Shown here piece by piece: positions 28,484-36,902 of a DNA stretch of 64,000 nucleotides. Position 1 is the stretch's first letter; each line of letters opens with the position of its first letter. The notes beneath the pieces were generated by a model. It did not search any database, had not been told where the DNA came from, and saw nothing but the letters and a program-made list of their open reading frames with translations. Position numbers and translations under genes: made by a program. Origin of the DNA: Stigonema ocellatum SAG 48.90 = DSM 106950 (GTDB lineage: Bacteria; Cyanobacteriota; Cyanobacteriia; Cyanobacteriales; Nostocaceae); the NCBI GenBank assembly GCA_016903675.1, contig JADQBA010000021.1, forward strand, positions 1-64,000, written 5' to 3'.

Positions 28484-28502
28484 CCGCATCTTCTATCTGA
28501 AG

Positions 28503-28706
28503 ATGCCACCAAAATACTCAGAAGTATATAGCTACAATGAAGAAATTGGCGGTTGCATGGCAATCAACGCTGATCACCCAGAGGAGCAACGACGTTGGTC
28601 ACTGGCGCATGGTTACCTTCACTTTCTCGCACATCGGCGAAAGTCTGAGTTCCACTTTGACCGCTTAGAAGCCCGTCGTATTGCAGAGGCATTACGGGAG
28701 CATTGA
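28503..28706 (+). pseudogene. ImmA/IrrE metallopeptidase remnant with lost catalytic Glu
   Basis: The 67-residue frame reads GGCMAINADHPEEQRRWSLA, then HGYLHFLAHR. Intact ImmA/IrrE-family proteins have RRWSLAHEYGHFLxHR, where HExxH binds zinc. Here the glutamate is glycine (HGYLH), and the N- and C-terminal regions of the family are missing. It is best read as a dead fragment of an ImmA/IrrE-type antitoxin or regulatory protease gene. Confidence 0.7.
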
Positions 28707-28926
28707 AGCGGAATGATCGAGCAATCCACTGATTTCGACCTGCGCCTGACGCAGGAATAATAGGAAGTGAGATCAATTTATGCACATTAGACATAGTCGC
28801 GAAAAAGAATGTAGAACGCCCCCCGTTCTACAAGAATGGACGGTAATCCATAGTTAAATATTGGCTGTACATTAGGGAAAGTAAATGGGATAGATAATCA
28901 AGAGCAGTACGGATCGAGAAGTTTTT

Positions 28927-30075
28927 ATGAGTAGGTTTCAACATATTGGGATAGAAGGATATCGTCGCTTATACAACGTACAAGTCGAAATGCGACCATT
29001 AACTGTAATGATTGGTGCTAACGGGGTAGGCAAAACTTCCCTGTTAGAAATTTTCTTACTTTTAGCAGCATCAGCACGCATGCACTTAGAGTCAAAGATT
29101 TCAGAACTAAGTGGTCTTAGTGAAATAATGACCCGCGATACAGCAGACAGTATAGCGTTCTCATTATCAATGAGTCTTCCTGATGGACCACCGTTGAATT
29201 ACTACCTCAAACTTGTTCCCAAAGGTCAGTTTTATGAAATTGCTGTGGAAACCCTGACGCAACAGCGTGATGTCAACCCTTCTCAACCTTTCAAACACAT
29301 CGACTCTCGTGGTTCGGATGTAAAGTATTCCACGCCACAGCAATACGGACTCATCCGCCCAAACTGGGAACACAATCCCTACGAAACATCTCTTTCTCAG
29401 GTGCCCAAAATGTACCAGGAACCGGAGAATTTCCGCAAACAATTGGCTTCATGTACATTCTATGGGGCATTGAACGTTGCACCTAAAAGTCCAGTTCGTT
29501 TACCTCAATCAATGCGTCCAGCAACATTACCTGGTGCTAATGGAGAAGATTTGGTATCCTGCCTATATTACCTGAGAGAAACCGACCCAGAGCGATTTGA
29601 AATTGTAGAAGATACGCTTTTGGCTGCTTTTCCTGATTTTGAACGGTTAGGCTTTCCTCCAGTAGCAGCAGGAACTTTGGCAATGACTTGGAAAGACAAA
29701 AATTTCTCGCGTCCCCTTTATATGCACCAACTCTCTGAGGGTACTTTGCGGTTTTTGTGGTTAGTAACACTCCTGCAAAGTCCAGATTTAACTACGGTGA
29801 CTCTCATCGATGAACCAGAAGTCAGTTTGCACCCTGAATTATTGCAATTACTGGCTGATTTAATGCGAGAAGCTTCCAAACGAACTCAGCTAATTGTAGC
29901 AACTCATTCAGATAGATTAATCCGATTTTTACAACCAAAGGAAGTGCTAGTTTGTGATGCAGAAGATGGACTCACTACCATGAATTGGGCAGACTCTTTG
30001 GATTTAGAAAAATGGCTAGAAGACTATAGCTTAGATCAGGTTTGGACAATGAACTTGATGGGTGGTCGCCCATGA
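28927..30075 (+). CDS. AAA family ATPase (OLD/RecF-like) of a two-gene module
   Basis: A 382-residue ABC/SMC-type ATPase. The N-terminus has the strand-Walker A pattern (LTVMIGANGVGKTSLLEIF, P-loop near residues 32-39). The C-terminal half has the signature-like LSEGTLRFLWLVTLL, Walker B TLIDEPEVSLHPELLQLL and the VATHSDRLIRFL switch histidine. It resembles ATPases partnered with TOPRIM-like effectors in antiphage modules (OLD, PARIS, RloA/AbiL-type). Its stop codon overlaps the start of the next gene by ATGA, so the two are translationally coupled. Function as a defence ATPase is inferred from family and pairing. Confidence 0.9.
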   Translation: MSRFQHIGIEGYRRLYNVQVEMRPLTVMIGANGVGKTSLLEIFLLLAASARMHLESKISELSGLSEIMTRDTADSIAFSLSMSLPDGPPLNYYLKLVPKGQFYEIAVETLTQQRDVNPSQPFKHIDSRGSDVKYSTPQQYGLIRPNWEHNPYETSLSQVPKMYQEPENFRKQLASCTFYGALNVAPKSPVRLPQSMRPATLPGANGEDLVSCLYYLRETDPERFEIVEDTLLAAFPDFERLGFPPVAAGTLAMTWKDKNFSRPLYMHQLSEGTLRFLWLVTLLQSPDLTTVTLIDEPEVSLHPELLQLLADLMREASKRTQLIVATHSDRLIRFLQPKEVLVCDAEDGLTTMNWADSLDLEKWLEDYSLDQVWTMNLMGGRP

Positions 30076-30680
30076 AGATAGCTGTTCTAGTTGAAGGCGC
30101 AACGGAAAAAGCTTTTAAGCCAATTTTAGAAGATTTTCTCAGGCAGCGTCTGCAACAAAAAATGCCTAAGCTTAAGTTTATACTTTATAATGGTCGCATT
30201 CCTAAAGAAGAAAAACTCAGGCGTATTGTTGATAATTTACTAACTGGGAAAGATGCTTGTGGTGCTGTAATTGCATTAACAGATGTCTACACAGGAACAA
30301 AAGATTTTGTAGATGCAGCCGATGCCAAAGCTAAAATGACAGATTGGGTAGGGAACAATCCTAAGTTTTATCCCCATGCAGCACAGTATGATTTTGAAGC
30401 TTGGTTGTTACCTTATTGGTCAACAATTCAAAAATTAGCTCAGCATAATAAATCGGCACCTAGTAGTTTACCAGAGAAAGTCAACCACAATAACCCCCCT
30501 TCATATCGTATTCAAGAAATATTTGAAATAGGTAAATGTAACCGCAGTTATAGTAAAATCCGCGATGCAGCCACCATTTTAAGAAAAAATAATTTGATGG
30601 ATGCAATAAACCTTTGTGATGAGTTAAAGGGATTTTTGAACACAATACTGTCGCTGTGTGAGAGTGATTTGATTCCATAA
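30072..30680 (+). CDS. DUF4276/RloB-like TOPRIM-fold protein, partner of AAA ATPase
   Basis: A 202-residue protein starting MKIAVLVEGATEKAFKPILE. The VEG.TE motif with its acidic residue is the first TOPRIM motif, followed by AVIALTDVYTG with the second acidic position and PHAAQYDFEAWLLPYW, the H-x-FEAxL-type segment seen in DUF4276 and RloB-like proteins. I choose the ATG at 30072 because it overlaps the ATPase stop codon (ATGA); an upstream alternative at 30042 would run inside the ATPase gene. The pair is probably an antiphage module in which the ATPase senses infection and this protein acts as nuclease. The activity is inferred. Confidence 0.82.
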   Translation: MKIAVLVEGATEKAFKPILEDFLRQRLQQKMPKLKFILYNGRIPKEEKLRRIVDNLLTGKDACGAVIALTDVYTGTKDFVDAADAKAKMTDWVGNNPKFYPHAAQYDFEAWLLPYWSTIQKLAQHNKSAPSSLPEKVNHNNPPSYRIQEIFEIGKCNRSYSKIRDAATILRKNNLMDAINLCDELKGFLNTILSLCESDLIP

Positions 30681-31185
30681 TTAGTGGGAATACACATCAT
30701 CATCACCACACTTCTGTTAAGTCCAAAACAAAACCAGGTAGCAGCAAGTTGCCTAATTGGAAAATCTTACCTTCCTTGTTATCCCTGATGAGTTCTATAA
30801 TCATCGCTCGCGCCTCAAGACAAGTTACTCAAGACCTCAATCTCTACCGGGTACCCGACAACTTAGAAGATCTCCTGAGGATATTGATTGGCATTGTGAT
30901 CAACAACTAATTAGCAACAATCCTTGGTTCGTAGTAGCGCTTTAGCGCCGGTTAAATCCAATACCCGTGAATGAAAGCCCTCACCCCTAGCCCCTCTCCC
31001 AATTTGGGAGAGGGGTGTCCGAATTGGGCTATCTTGAGGGCGGTAAGCTGTTCGTCATCTAGTTTTACAGGGCAATAATCGGCAGCAAACGGGTTCAGGC
31101 GCTAAATTATCAAATTTAGATGCGCACAAGACAAATTGAGTATCATGTGCATACCAAGTTCATTAACCAAAAACTCTTCCCCTGC

Positions 31186-31296
31186 CTCGTTCTGTGGCTG
31201 CTGCCACAGAATGAGATCGAGTGGGCTGCTGCCGGACGGTTTGACGGGAGGCAGCAGCCCACTACAAGAGCATTACAAGCCGATGCTTGTAACGAG
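31186..31296. repeat. MITE-like dispersed repeat related to 657-801
   Basis: Begins CTCGTTCTGTGGCTGCTGCC and ends gcttgtaacgag. It shares the gctgctgccacagaatg and gtttgacgggagg blocks with the element at 657-801 but has shorter terminal complementarity (CTCGTT/AACGAG). Confidence 0.6.
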
Positions 31297-31725
31297 AGAT
31301 AATGCATAGTTGATTCTCTCTGTCAATGCGTAAGTCCTAATATATTCTTTCCAAGTCGAAAATTCAATAACTCCAAAAAAAGACCCTTCAGAAAGCGATT
31401 TAAGGGGTTTAAAATTACTTGGCGACACAATACATCAAAATCAAAATGTCCCCGGATTTGCCCCTATAATCACCTCTGCTCCAAACGGACTATTAAGTCT
31501 TTTCAGCCCTAATTGCTGATCTTGCCCGTGACGCTGCTCAAAACCACGAGAGATTAATACTTTGAGCCACCCCTTACACCTTTTACCTCAAAAGTTGACC
31601 ACTACATTACTTTTTTTTAAGAATGTCATCACAAAGGTGACGGTCATCATCCTTAACATTTGGGTCGTTCTTCAGGTAGTCAGAAACCCAAGCACAACCA
31701 CGTGTCAGATACTTCAAGCCCGGAT

Positions 31726-31762
31726 ACTCCTAGACGCAAAAAAAACCTTGGCGTCTAGGAGT
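31726..31762. terminator. Perfect 12-bp inverted repeat
   Basis: ACTCCTAGACGC and GCGTCTAGGAGT flank a 13-base A-rich loop. It lies 150 bases upstream of the alkaline phosphatase gene at 31911 and could be a terminator or regulatory stem. Confidence 0.4.
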
Positions 31763-31910
31763 AAAGCGTGAGGCTAAAAATAATTCATACTTGAATTCAG
31801 CAACGCCCAAAGTTTTATACCATAGATGAAATTGGTGAACTACAAAAACTAATAGAAGCAAAACGGACACGAGAAAATCTGTAAAAATTGAGGTAGCGTG
31901 AATAACTCCC

Positions 31911-33665
31911 ATGATTATACTACGTCCAAAACATAAAAAATTGATAGCCTTGGCGTTGTCTATTGCTCTATTGACGTTCGGTTGTGTGCCAGGTTTGCTG
32001 CGTTCATCTCATGGTAACGGCATCAACGTCATTTTAATGATTGGCGATGGCATGGGTTGGGAAATGGCTCGCGCTGCTGCTGTGGCGAAAGGTGGGAAAA
32101 TGTATACCAGTGGCAAAGGGCAGGGTTTGAATTTCCAAAACCTCTCTGGCTATACCTATGCAACCACCTACGGCACGACTATCAAGGGTAGCGATGATCA
32201 GTTTTCCACTAATAATTCTGCACTTGATGGCACTAACCCCGCAACTGCCCAAAGTCCTATTCGTACCGGCTTTCTTTTCAAACCTGCTTCTAATTCTAGC
32301 AATTCTGACGGCAACTTTGTAGGCTACGATGTTGCTCGCGGTGGTGTCAATCCCTGGACACCAGGCAATGATCAAGATTACATCAAACAAAACTACCCAG
32401 ACTCTGCGAATACAGCCACTGCCCTCTATACTGGCGTTAAGACTTATAACAACGCTATGGGTGTGGATATTTATGAAAAACGCCAAACAACCATTCTCGA
32501 AAAAGCTGCACTAAAAGGCAAATCCACAGGCTTAGTCACCTCAGTACCAATTAGCCACGCAACTCCAGGGGCTGCAACATCTTTTGTTAACCGTCGTAAT
32601 AAGTACGACGTGGAAAGCCCAGATGTAGATAACATCCTTCAGCAATCTCTGCGGATATTTAAGCCCACTGTGCTGTTGGGTGGTGGTCATCCCTTGGATT
32701 TGGAAAACAAGACTAAGGTTGGAGGAGTCTATAACTACACCTACATCCAGCAATCAACTTACGAAAAACTAAAAACCAAACCCACTTCTAACGAGTACGG
32801 TTACACATTCTTGGAACGGGGTCCGAACGCAACGACAACGTTGCTGAAAACTGCTTCTCAAATCGATCCTAGTCGAGGAGATAAGTTACTAGGTTTATAT
32901 GGTGCTCGCGGACAAAACGGCAACCTGCCTCTAGCTACAGCCAACGGAGACTATAGTACCACAGGATTGGATAATTCTTCCTTATTCTCTACAGCACAAA
33001 AGAACAATCAAATTCCTCAACCTGATAGGGTACGTCCTCTATTTCCGGGGGAAACTGATGCTCAATTTATTGCCAGAGAAATCAATGAAAATCCTACCTT
33101 AGCAGATTTGACCAAAGCCGCCCTGACGGTTTTGGGTAAAGATTCAGATGGCTTCTGGCTGATGGTTGAAGGTGGTGATATTGACTGGGCTTGCCATGAT
33201 GACAATATGGACAATCTGATTGGTACCATGAATAGCTTTGACGCGGCTGTTCAAACTGTACTTGACTGGATTAATCAAAATGGCGGCTGGGGCAAGAATC
33301 TGCTGATTGTCACTGCCGATCATGACCATTACTTGACACTGAACCCGAACTTTCCTGAGTTAGTGGCAAAATATGGTGCAGAAGGCTTGACTTATGGCAA
33401 GCACAAACCAGCAGAAGCCGGTCATTTTTGGGGTTCAGATCCTAATACTAAATACGGTTGGGGTACCCACACAAACCACTTAGTGCCAGTTTACTACCAA
33501 GGCGGTCCTATCAGTCTTGCAAAGTACGTAGGTAAAGACATCACTTTCGTCGATCATCCTCCTCAAGGTGCTGCCAAAACTTATTCGATTCCTGGTATTC
33601 CTGGTGTCGTCGATCAAACCCACATTCATCAACTCATGGTAGAAATTATGAATTATGAATTATGA
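31911..33665 (+). CDS. PhoA-family alkaline phosphatase, possible lipoprotein
   Basis: A 584-residue paralogue of the protein at 25755. The N-terminal signal LIALALSIALLTFGC could be cleaved before the Cys as a lipoprotein, although the lipobox (TFGC) is weak. Motifs are VILMIGDGMGWEMAR, YPDSANTATALYTGV, SVPISHATPGAATSFVNRR, MVEGGDIDWACHDDN, VTADHDHYLTL and WGTHTNHLVPVYYQG. All catalytic regions are intact. The last residues, MNYEL, come from an ATTATGA heptad array, whereas the paralogue continues differently (AMYEAITGKQL), so the C-terminus has been rewritten by the repeat. I find no clear Pho box upstream. Confidence 0.93.
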   Translation: MIILRPKHKKLIALALSIALLTFGCVPGLLRSSHGNGINVILMIGDGMGWEMARAAAVAKGGKMYTSGKGQGLNFQNLSGYTYATTYGTTIKGSDDQFSTNNSALDGTNPATAQSPIRTGFLFKPASNSSNSDGNFVGYDVARGGVNPWTPGNDQDYIKQNYPDSANTATALYTGVKTYNNAMGVDIYEKRQTTILEKAALKGKSTGLVTSVPISHATPGAATSFVNRRNKYDVESPDVDNILQQSLRIFKPTVLLGGGHPLDLENKTKVGGVYNYTYIQQSTYEKLKTKPTSNEYGYTFLERGPNATTTLLKTASQIDPSRGDKLLGLYGARGQNGNLPLATANGDYSTTGLDNSSLFSTAQKNNQIPQPDRVRPLFPGETDAQFIAREINENPTLADLTKAALTVLGKDSDGFWLMVEGGDIDWACHDDNMDNLIGTMNSFDAAVQTVLDWINQNGGWGKNLLIVTADHDHYLTLNPNFPELVAKYGAEGLTYGKHKPAEAGHFWGSDPNTKYGWGTHTNHLVPVYYQGGPISLAKYVGKDITFVDHPPQGAAKTYSIPGIPGVVDQTHIHQLMVEIMNYEL

Positions 33666-33829
33666 ATTATGTCAAAGTTAGTTTGTGATGATTTGTTCGT
33701 AGTGAGGACTTTAGTCCTCGTATTTTTGAGGACTAAAGTCCTCACTACAAACAAGGGCTTTCGTTGACTTGCCAGACCACTAGTCCCAGAAATGTTTTTT
33801 CATAATTCATAATTCATAATTCATAATTC
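33644..33829. repeat. Inverted ATTATGA heptad arms around a 21-bp hairpin, between convergent genes
   Basis: The left arm (33644-33671, ATTATGA units) and right arm (33801-33829, CATAATT units) are complementary. Between them lies a perfect 21-bp stem: GTAGTGAGGACTTTAGTCCT plus C (33699-33719) with its complement at 33728-33748. The array encodes the final NYEL and stop of the phosphatase on one strand and of the P-type ATPase on the other. The central hairpin is a likely bidirectional terminator. Confidence 0.85.
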
Positions 33830-36237
33830 GTTTTAAACAGTCGCATCCCGTTCGCGGTAACAAGCAGAGAGGTTCCTGTATCTGCTAAGACGGCGATCGC
33901 TAATCCAACAAAGCCGAAGGTTCCTAATAGCAGAAACAAACCCTTTGTTACTAAGGAAAAAACTACATTTTGTTGAATGACAGACACCGTACGTCGGCTC
34001 AAATCCACTGCATAAGCAAGTCGTCTGAGGTCGCTACCTACCAACACTACATCTGCTGTCTCAAGAGCAATATCAATTTCACCAACGGCAAAACTGATAT
34101 CCGCAGCAGCTAGGGCTGGTGCATCGTTAATTCCATCTCCTACCATGCCTACTATACCATCACGACGAAACTGTTGAATGGCTTGCAGTTTATCGGATGG
34201 TAGCAGTTCCGCTTGATACTGTGTAATTCCAACTTCTTGGGCAATCAGTTTTGCAACGGATGTGCGATCGCCTGTCAACATGACCAGCCGTTTTAGCCCA
34301 AAGCGTTTGAGGAGTCGCACCGCCTCTGTTGCTTCTAATCGTAATCCATCTGCTAGAGCAATGGCTCCTAATAATCCCGTCTGAGTTCCTACCAAGACAG
34401 GTGTTTGACCAGAATTGTCTATCTCAACTAACAGAGATTCATCTGCTGTTGATAAAGAAATACCCCGATCTGCAAACAAACGTCGATTGCCAACAAAATA
34501 AATTGACTCACCAAATTTCACCTCAATTCCTTTACCAGGTGAAGCTGTAAAATTTTCAGGAGTCTGTAACTCGATTCCTTGCTCTTTGGCTTTTGCTACA
34601 ATTGCTTTAGCCAAGGGATGTTCAGAGTGTTGTTCACAAGAAGCAGCAATTGACAGCACGCTCCTGGAACTGATTGAACCCAATTGATAAACCTTTTGAA
34701 CTATGGGCAACCCTTGAGTCATGGTACCAGTCTTATCAAAGGCAAGGATGGTCATGTGTCCGGCTGTCTCTAATGCATGACCCCCTTTGAACAAAACTCC
34801 CTGACGGGTAGCTGCACCAATGGCGCTGACGATGGAAACTGGGGTAGAAATCACTAAGGCACAGGGACAGGCAATTACCAGCATGACCAACGCCCGATAT
34901 AGCCAAATATTCAAGGGTTGGGCAAATGCGAGAGGGGGAATGAGGGCGATCGCGATCGCAAACAAAATCACAATGGGGGTGTAGACCTCTGCAAACCGAT
35001 CTACCCACTGCTGAGAGGGGGCGCGGCTTTCTTGGGCAAGTTCTACCAAATTAATAATTTTGGCAACGGTGGTATCGCTGTTCGTGTGGGTAACCTTAAC
35101 TTCTAAAAAGCCTGTTTGATTTAATGTTCCAGCATAAACAGTGTCTCCGGGAGCTTTATCATCTGGGATTGACTCTCCTGTAATGGGAGACTGGTCAATG
35201 GCGCTTGTACCAGAAATAACTATGCCATCCAAAGCCACCCGCTGTCCTGGTCGAAGGGTCAAAATTTCGCCTAAGTGAATACTCTCAACGGGTACTGTAA
35301 TTTCCTGATTCCCCCGCTTGACTGTAGCAGTGGGTGGAGTCAAATCCATCAGGCTGCGAATGGCATTGCGGGTGCGACCAAAGGTGAAAGTTTGCAGCGT
35401 TGTGCCTAATGAGAACAAAAACACCACCAGCGCAGCCTCAAACCAGTCTCCTAAAATCACTGCCCCAATGACTGAAATGGTCATGAGTAGATTCATATCA
35501 GCGCGGCGTAAGCGCAGCTCAAACAAACCAGCCCGTGCTATGGGATAGCCAGTCACTACGATGCTAATACCATAAAAAGCCCGCGCTATGCCGATTGGTA
35601 GCCCTAAGTGTTGAGTGACTAAGCCCAAAAATAACCCTATCCCTGCCAGAATAGCGCTTTGCCCCTTGCGGTTGGCAATCCAGAATTTCCAGTTTGTTGC
35701 ATCGGGATTCTGAGTCGGCTTGGGGACTGGATGAGCATGATCGTGGTCATGTTCATGAGAACAGGAGTGAGTGCGATCGTGGGATACTACCTCAGAACTC
35801 TGCTGAACCGAATAACCAAGAGATCTAATCCGGTCATAAATAGTCGTTTCACTGACTTGTTGGGTGTCATAGGATATCTGCGCTCTTTCAGTTGCAAAGT
35901 TGACCGATACCTCACTCACGCCTGGAATCTGCTGCAAGCCAACCTCAACTGTCTTGGCACAACTGCCGCAATCCATCCCACCAATTTGTACCTGTAGCTT
36001 TTTAGCAGCAACCACATCAACGGTGTAGCCTAAAGCACTGATACGTTTGATGATTTCTGCTTCACTCAACAGATCCAAGTCATAGGATACCCTGAGTCGT
36101 CCTGTTGCAAAACTAACCGACGCTTCTGTTACACCACGCAACTGCTGCAAGCTGGCTTCAATTGTCTTGGCACAGCTTCCGCAGTCCATGCCATTAACTT
36201 GCATTTGTTGGGTTCTGAGTCCGTGAGTTTGAGTCAT
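33814..36237 (-). CDS. ziaA: Heavy-metal P1B-type ATPase, Zn/Cd exporter type
   Basis: An 807-residue metal-efflux ATPase in the cytoplasmic membrane. It has two N-terminal HMA domains, each with GMDCGSC, then a His-rich linker (HDRTHSCSHEHDHDHAH). The translocation motif is CPCALVIS (near residue 455), the phosphorylated Asp is in FDKTGTMTQG (near 500), and GDGINDAPALAAADISFAVG is the hinge. The CPC motif with the late Asp in LADTGTSLLVTANGMRL fits the P1B-2 (Zn2+, Cd2+, Pb2+, perhaps Co2+) group. It diverges from an ArsR/SmtB repressor gene with an operator-like site between them, the arrangement of ziaA/ziaR. The symbol is by analogy. C-terminal residues NYEL derive from a heptad repeat. 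Confidence 0.92.
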   Translation of the reverse strand: MTQTHGLRTQQMQVNGMDCGSCAKTIEASLQQLRGVTEASVSFATGRLRVSYDLDLLSEAEIIKRISALGYTVDVVAAKKLQVQIGGMDCGSCAKTVEVGLQQIPGVSEVSVNFATERAQISYDTQQVSETTIYDRIRSLGYSVQQSSEVVSHDRTHSCSHEHDHDHAHPVPKPTQNPDATNWKFWIANRKGQSAILAGIGLFLGLVTQHLGLPIGIARAFYGISIVVTGYPIARAGLFELRLRRADMNLLMTISVIGAVILGDWFEAALVVFLFSLGTTLQTFTFGRTRNAIRSLMDLTPPTATVKRGNQEITVPVESIHLGEILTLRPGQRVALDGIVISGTSAIDQSPITGESIPDDKAPGDTVYAGTLNQTGFLEVKVTHTNSDTTVAKIINLVELAQESRAPSQQWVDRFAEVYTPIVILFAIAIALIPPLAFAQPLNIWLYRALVMLVIACPCALVISTPVSIVSAIGAATRQGVLFKGGHALETAGHMTILAFDKTGTMTQGLPIVQKVYQLGSISSRSVLSIAASCEQHSEHPLAKAIVAKAKEQGIELQTPENFTASPGKGIEVKFGESIYFVGNRRLFADRGISLSTADESLLVEIDNSGQTPVLVGTQTGLLGAIALADGLRLEATEAVRLLKRFGLKRLVMLTGDRTSVAKLIAQEVGITQYQAELLPSDKLQAIQQFRRDGIVGMVGDGINDAPALAAADISFAVGEIDIALETADVVLVGSDLRRLAYAVDLSRRTVSVIQQNVVFSLVTKGLFLLLGTFGFVGLAIAVLADTGTSLLVTANGMRLFKTNYEL

Positions 36238-36261
36238 GGCGGAGGCTACAAGGTAAAAGAT

Positions 36262-36405
36262 TTGGTAGGCGTGAACGGTGAGACAGCCCTGTTCGCGCAG
36301 CGTCTCCCCTTGGGAGAAGGAGGGTTTCCCTCCGCAGGGGACTGCGATAGCGTAGCGGTAGCGCGTACTCGCGCGTCACCCGAAGGGCTGTTCGCCCCTA
36401 CAAGT
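36262..36405. repeat. GC-rich dispersed repeat in the ziaA-ziaR intergenic region
   Basis: Palindrome-rich DNA including cagcgtctccccttgggaga, ctccgcaggggactgcga and agcggtagcgcgtactcg. Related blocks occur at 18600-18660, 19545-19580 and 58575-58605. It separates the operator from the ATPase start. Confidence 0.7.
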
Positions 36406-36420
36406 ATTCTAAACAATAAT

Positions 36421-36442
36421 TGAACAGTTTTTCAGTTGTTCA
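36421..36442 (+). promoter_or_regulatory. SmtB/ZiaR-type operator
   Basis: TGAACAGTTTTTCAGTTGTT, continuing CA, contains TGAACAGTTTTTCA, close to the SmtB/ZiaR operator half-site arrangement (TGAACA-N-TTCA). It lies between the divergent exporter and repressor genes, 56 bases before the repressor ATG. Confidence 0.65.
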
Positions 36443-36497
36443 TATTTTAAATTTTTATTAAAATTGAAATTGATAACCATTCCTTGAACAAAACCCT

Positions 36498-36902
36498 ATG
36501 AACAAGCAAGACTTTGATAAACTCCAAGGTCCTGACGCACCAAAGTGTGATACCCATTTGGTGCATCTAGATAATGTACGTTCTTGTCAACCGCAAATTA
36601 TACCAACAGCCAAGGCACAGCAAATGGCGGAAGTTTTTGGGGTTTTGGCAGATACAAACCGTCTGCGCCTCCTATCAGTTCTGGTAAGTCAGGAGTTGTG
36701 TGTTTGCGATCTAGCCGCATTGACAAAAATGACGGAATCAGCGGTTTCTCATCAACTGCGATTATTAAAAGCGATGCGTTTAGTGAGTTATCGCCGCGAA
36801 GGTCGCAACGTCTATTACAGCTTGGCTGACAGTCACATCATTAATTTGTACCGTTCTTTAGCAGAACATTTGGATGAATCAATTGGAAATGGTATCGGGT
36901 AA
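36498..36902 (+). CDS. ziaR: ArsR/SmtB family metal-sensing repressor (ZiaR-like)
   Basis: A 134-residue winged-helix repressor. Its N-terminal region carries Cys and His residues (KCDTHLVHLDNVRSC), followed by the helix-turn-helix ALTKMTESAVSHQLRLLKAM and wing REGRNVYYSLAD. Metal sites are recognisable: ELCVCDLAAL, with Cys residues in alpha-3, and DSHIINLYRSLAEHLDE, the alpha-5 D-x-H...H-x-x-E site for zinc. With metal bound it would release the operator upstream and free the divergent exporter gene. The last 24 bases overlap the 3' end of the convergent cyclase gene. Symbol by analogy to ziaR. Confidence 0.92.
   Translation: MNKQDFDKLQGPDAPKCDTHLVHLDNVRSCQPQIIPTAKAQQMAEVFGVLADTNRLRLLSVLVSQELCVCDLAALTKMTESAVSHQLRLLKAMRLVSYRREGRNVYYSLADSHIINLYRSLAEHLDESIGNGIG

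Larger units (their letters stand above)
30681..31910. other. 1.2-kb repeat-rich gap without a supportable gene
   Basis: Contains the cgctttagcgccggttaaatc block (about 30923-30957), a cccctctcccaatttgggag hairpin near 31000-31015, a MITE-like repeat (31186-31296) and a perfect inverted repeat at 31726-31762. Short ORFs (for example 30757-30945) have no recognisable features and run through repeats. Confidence 0.6.

Noticed and set aside
30757..30945. 62-codon ORF after the defence-like pair
   Set aside because: No recognisable domain, runs toward a dispersed repeat, and lacks a ribosome-binding site.
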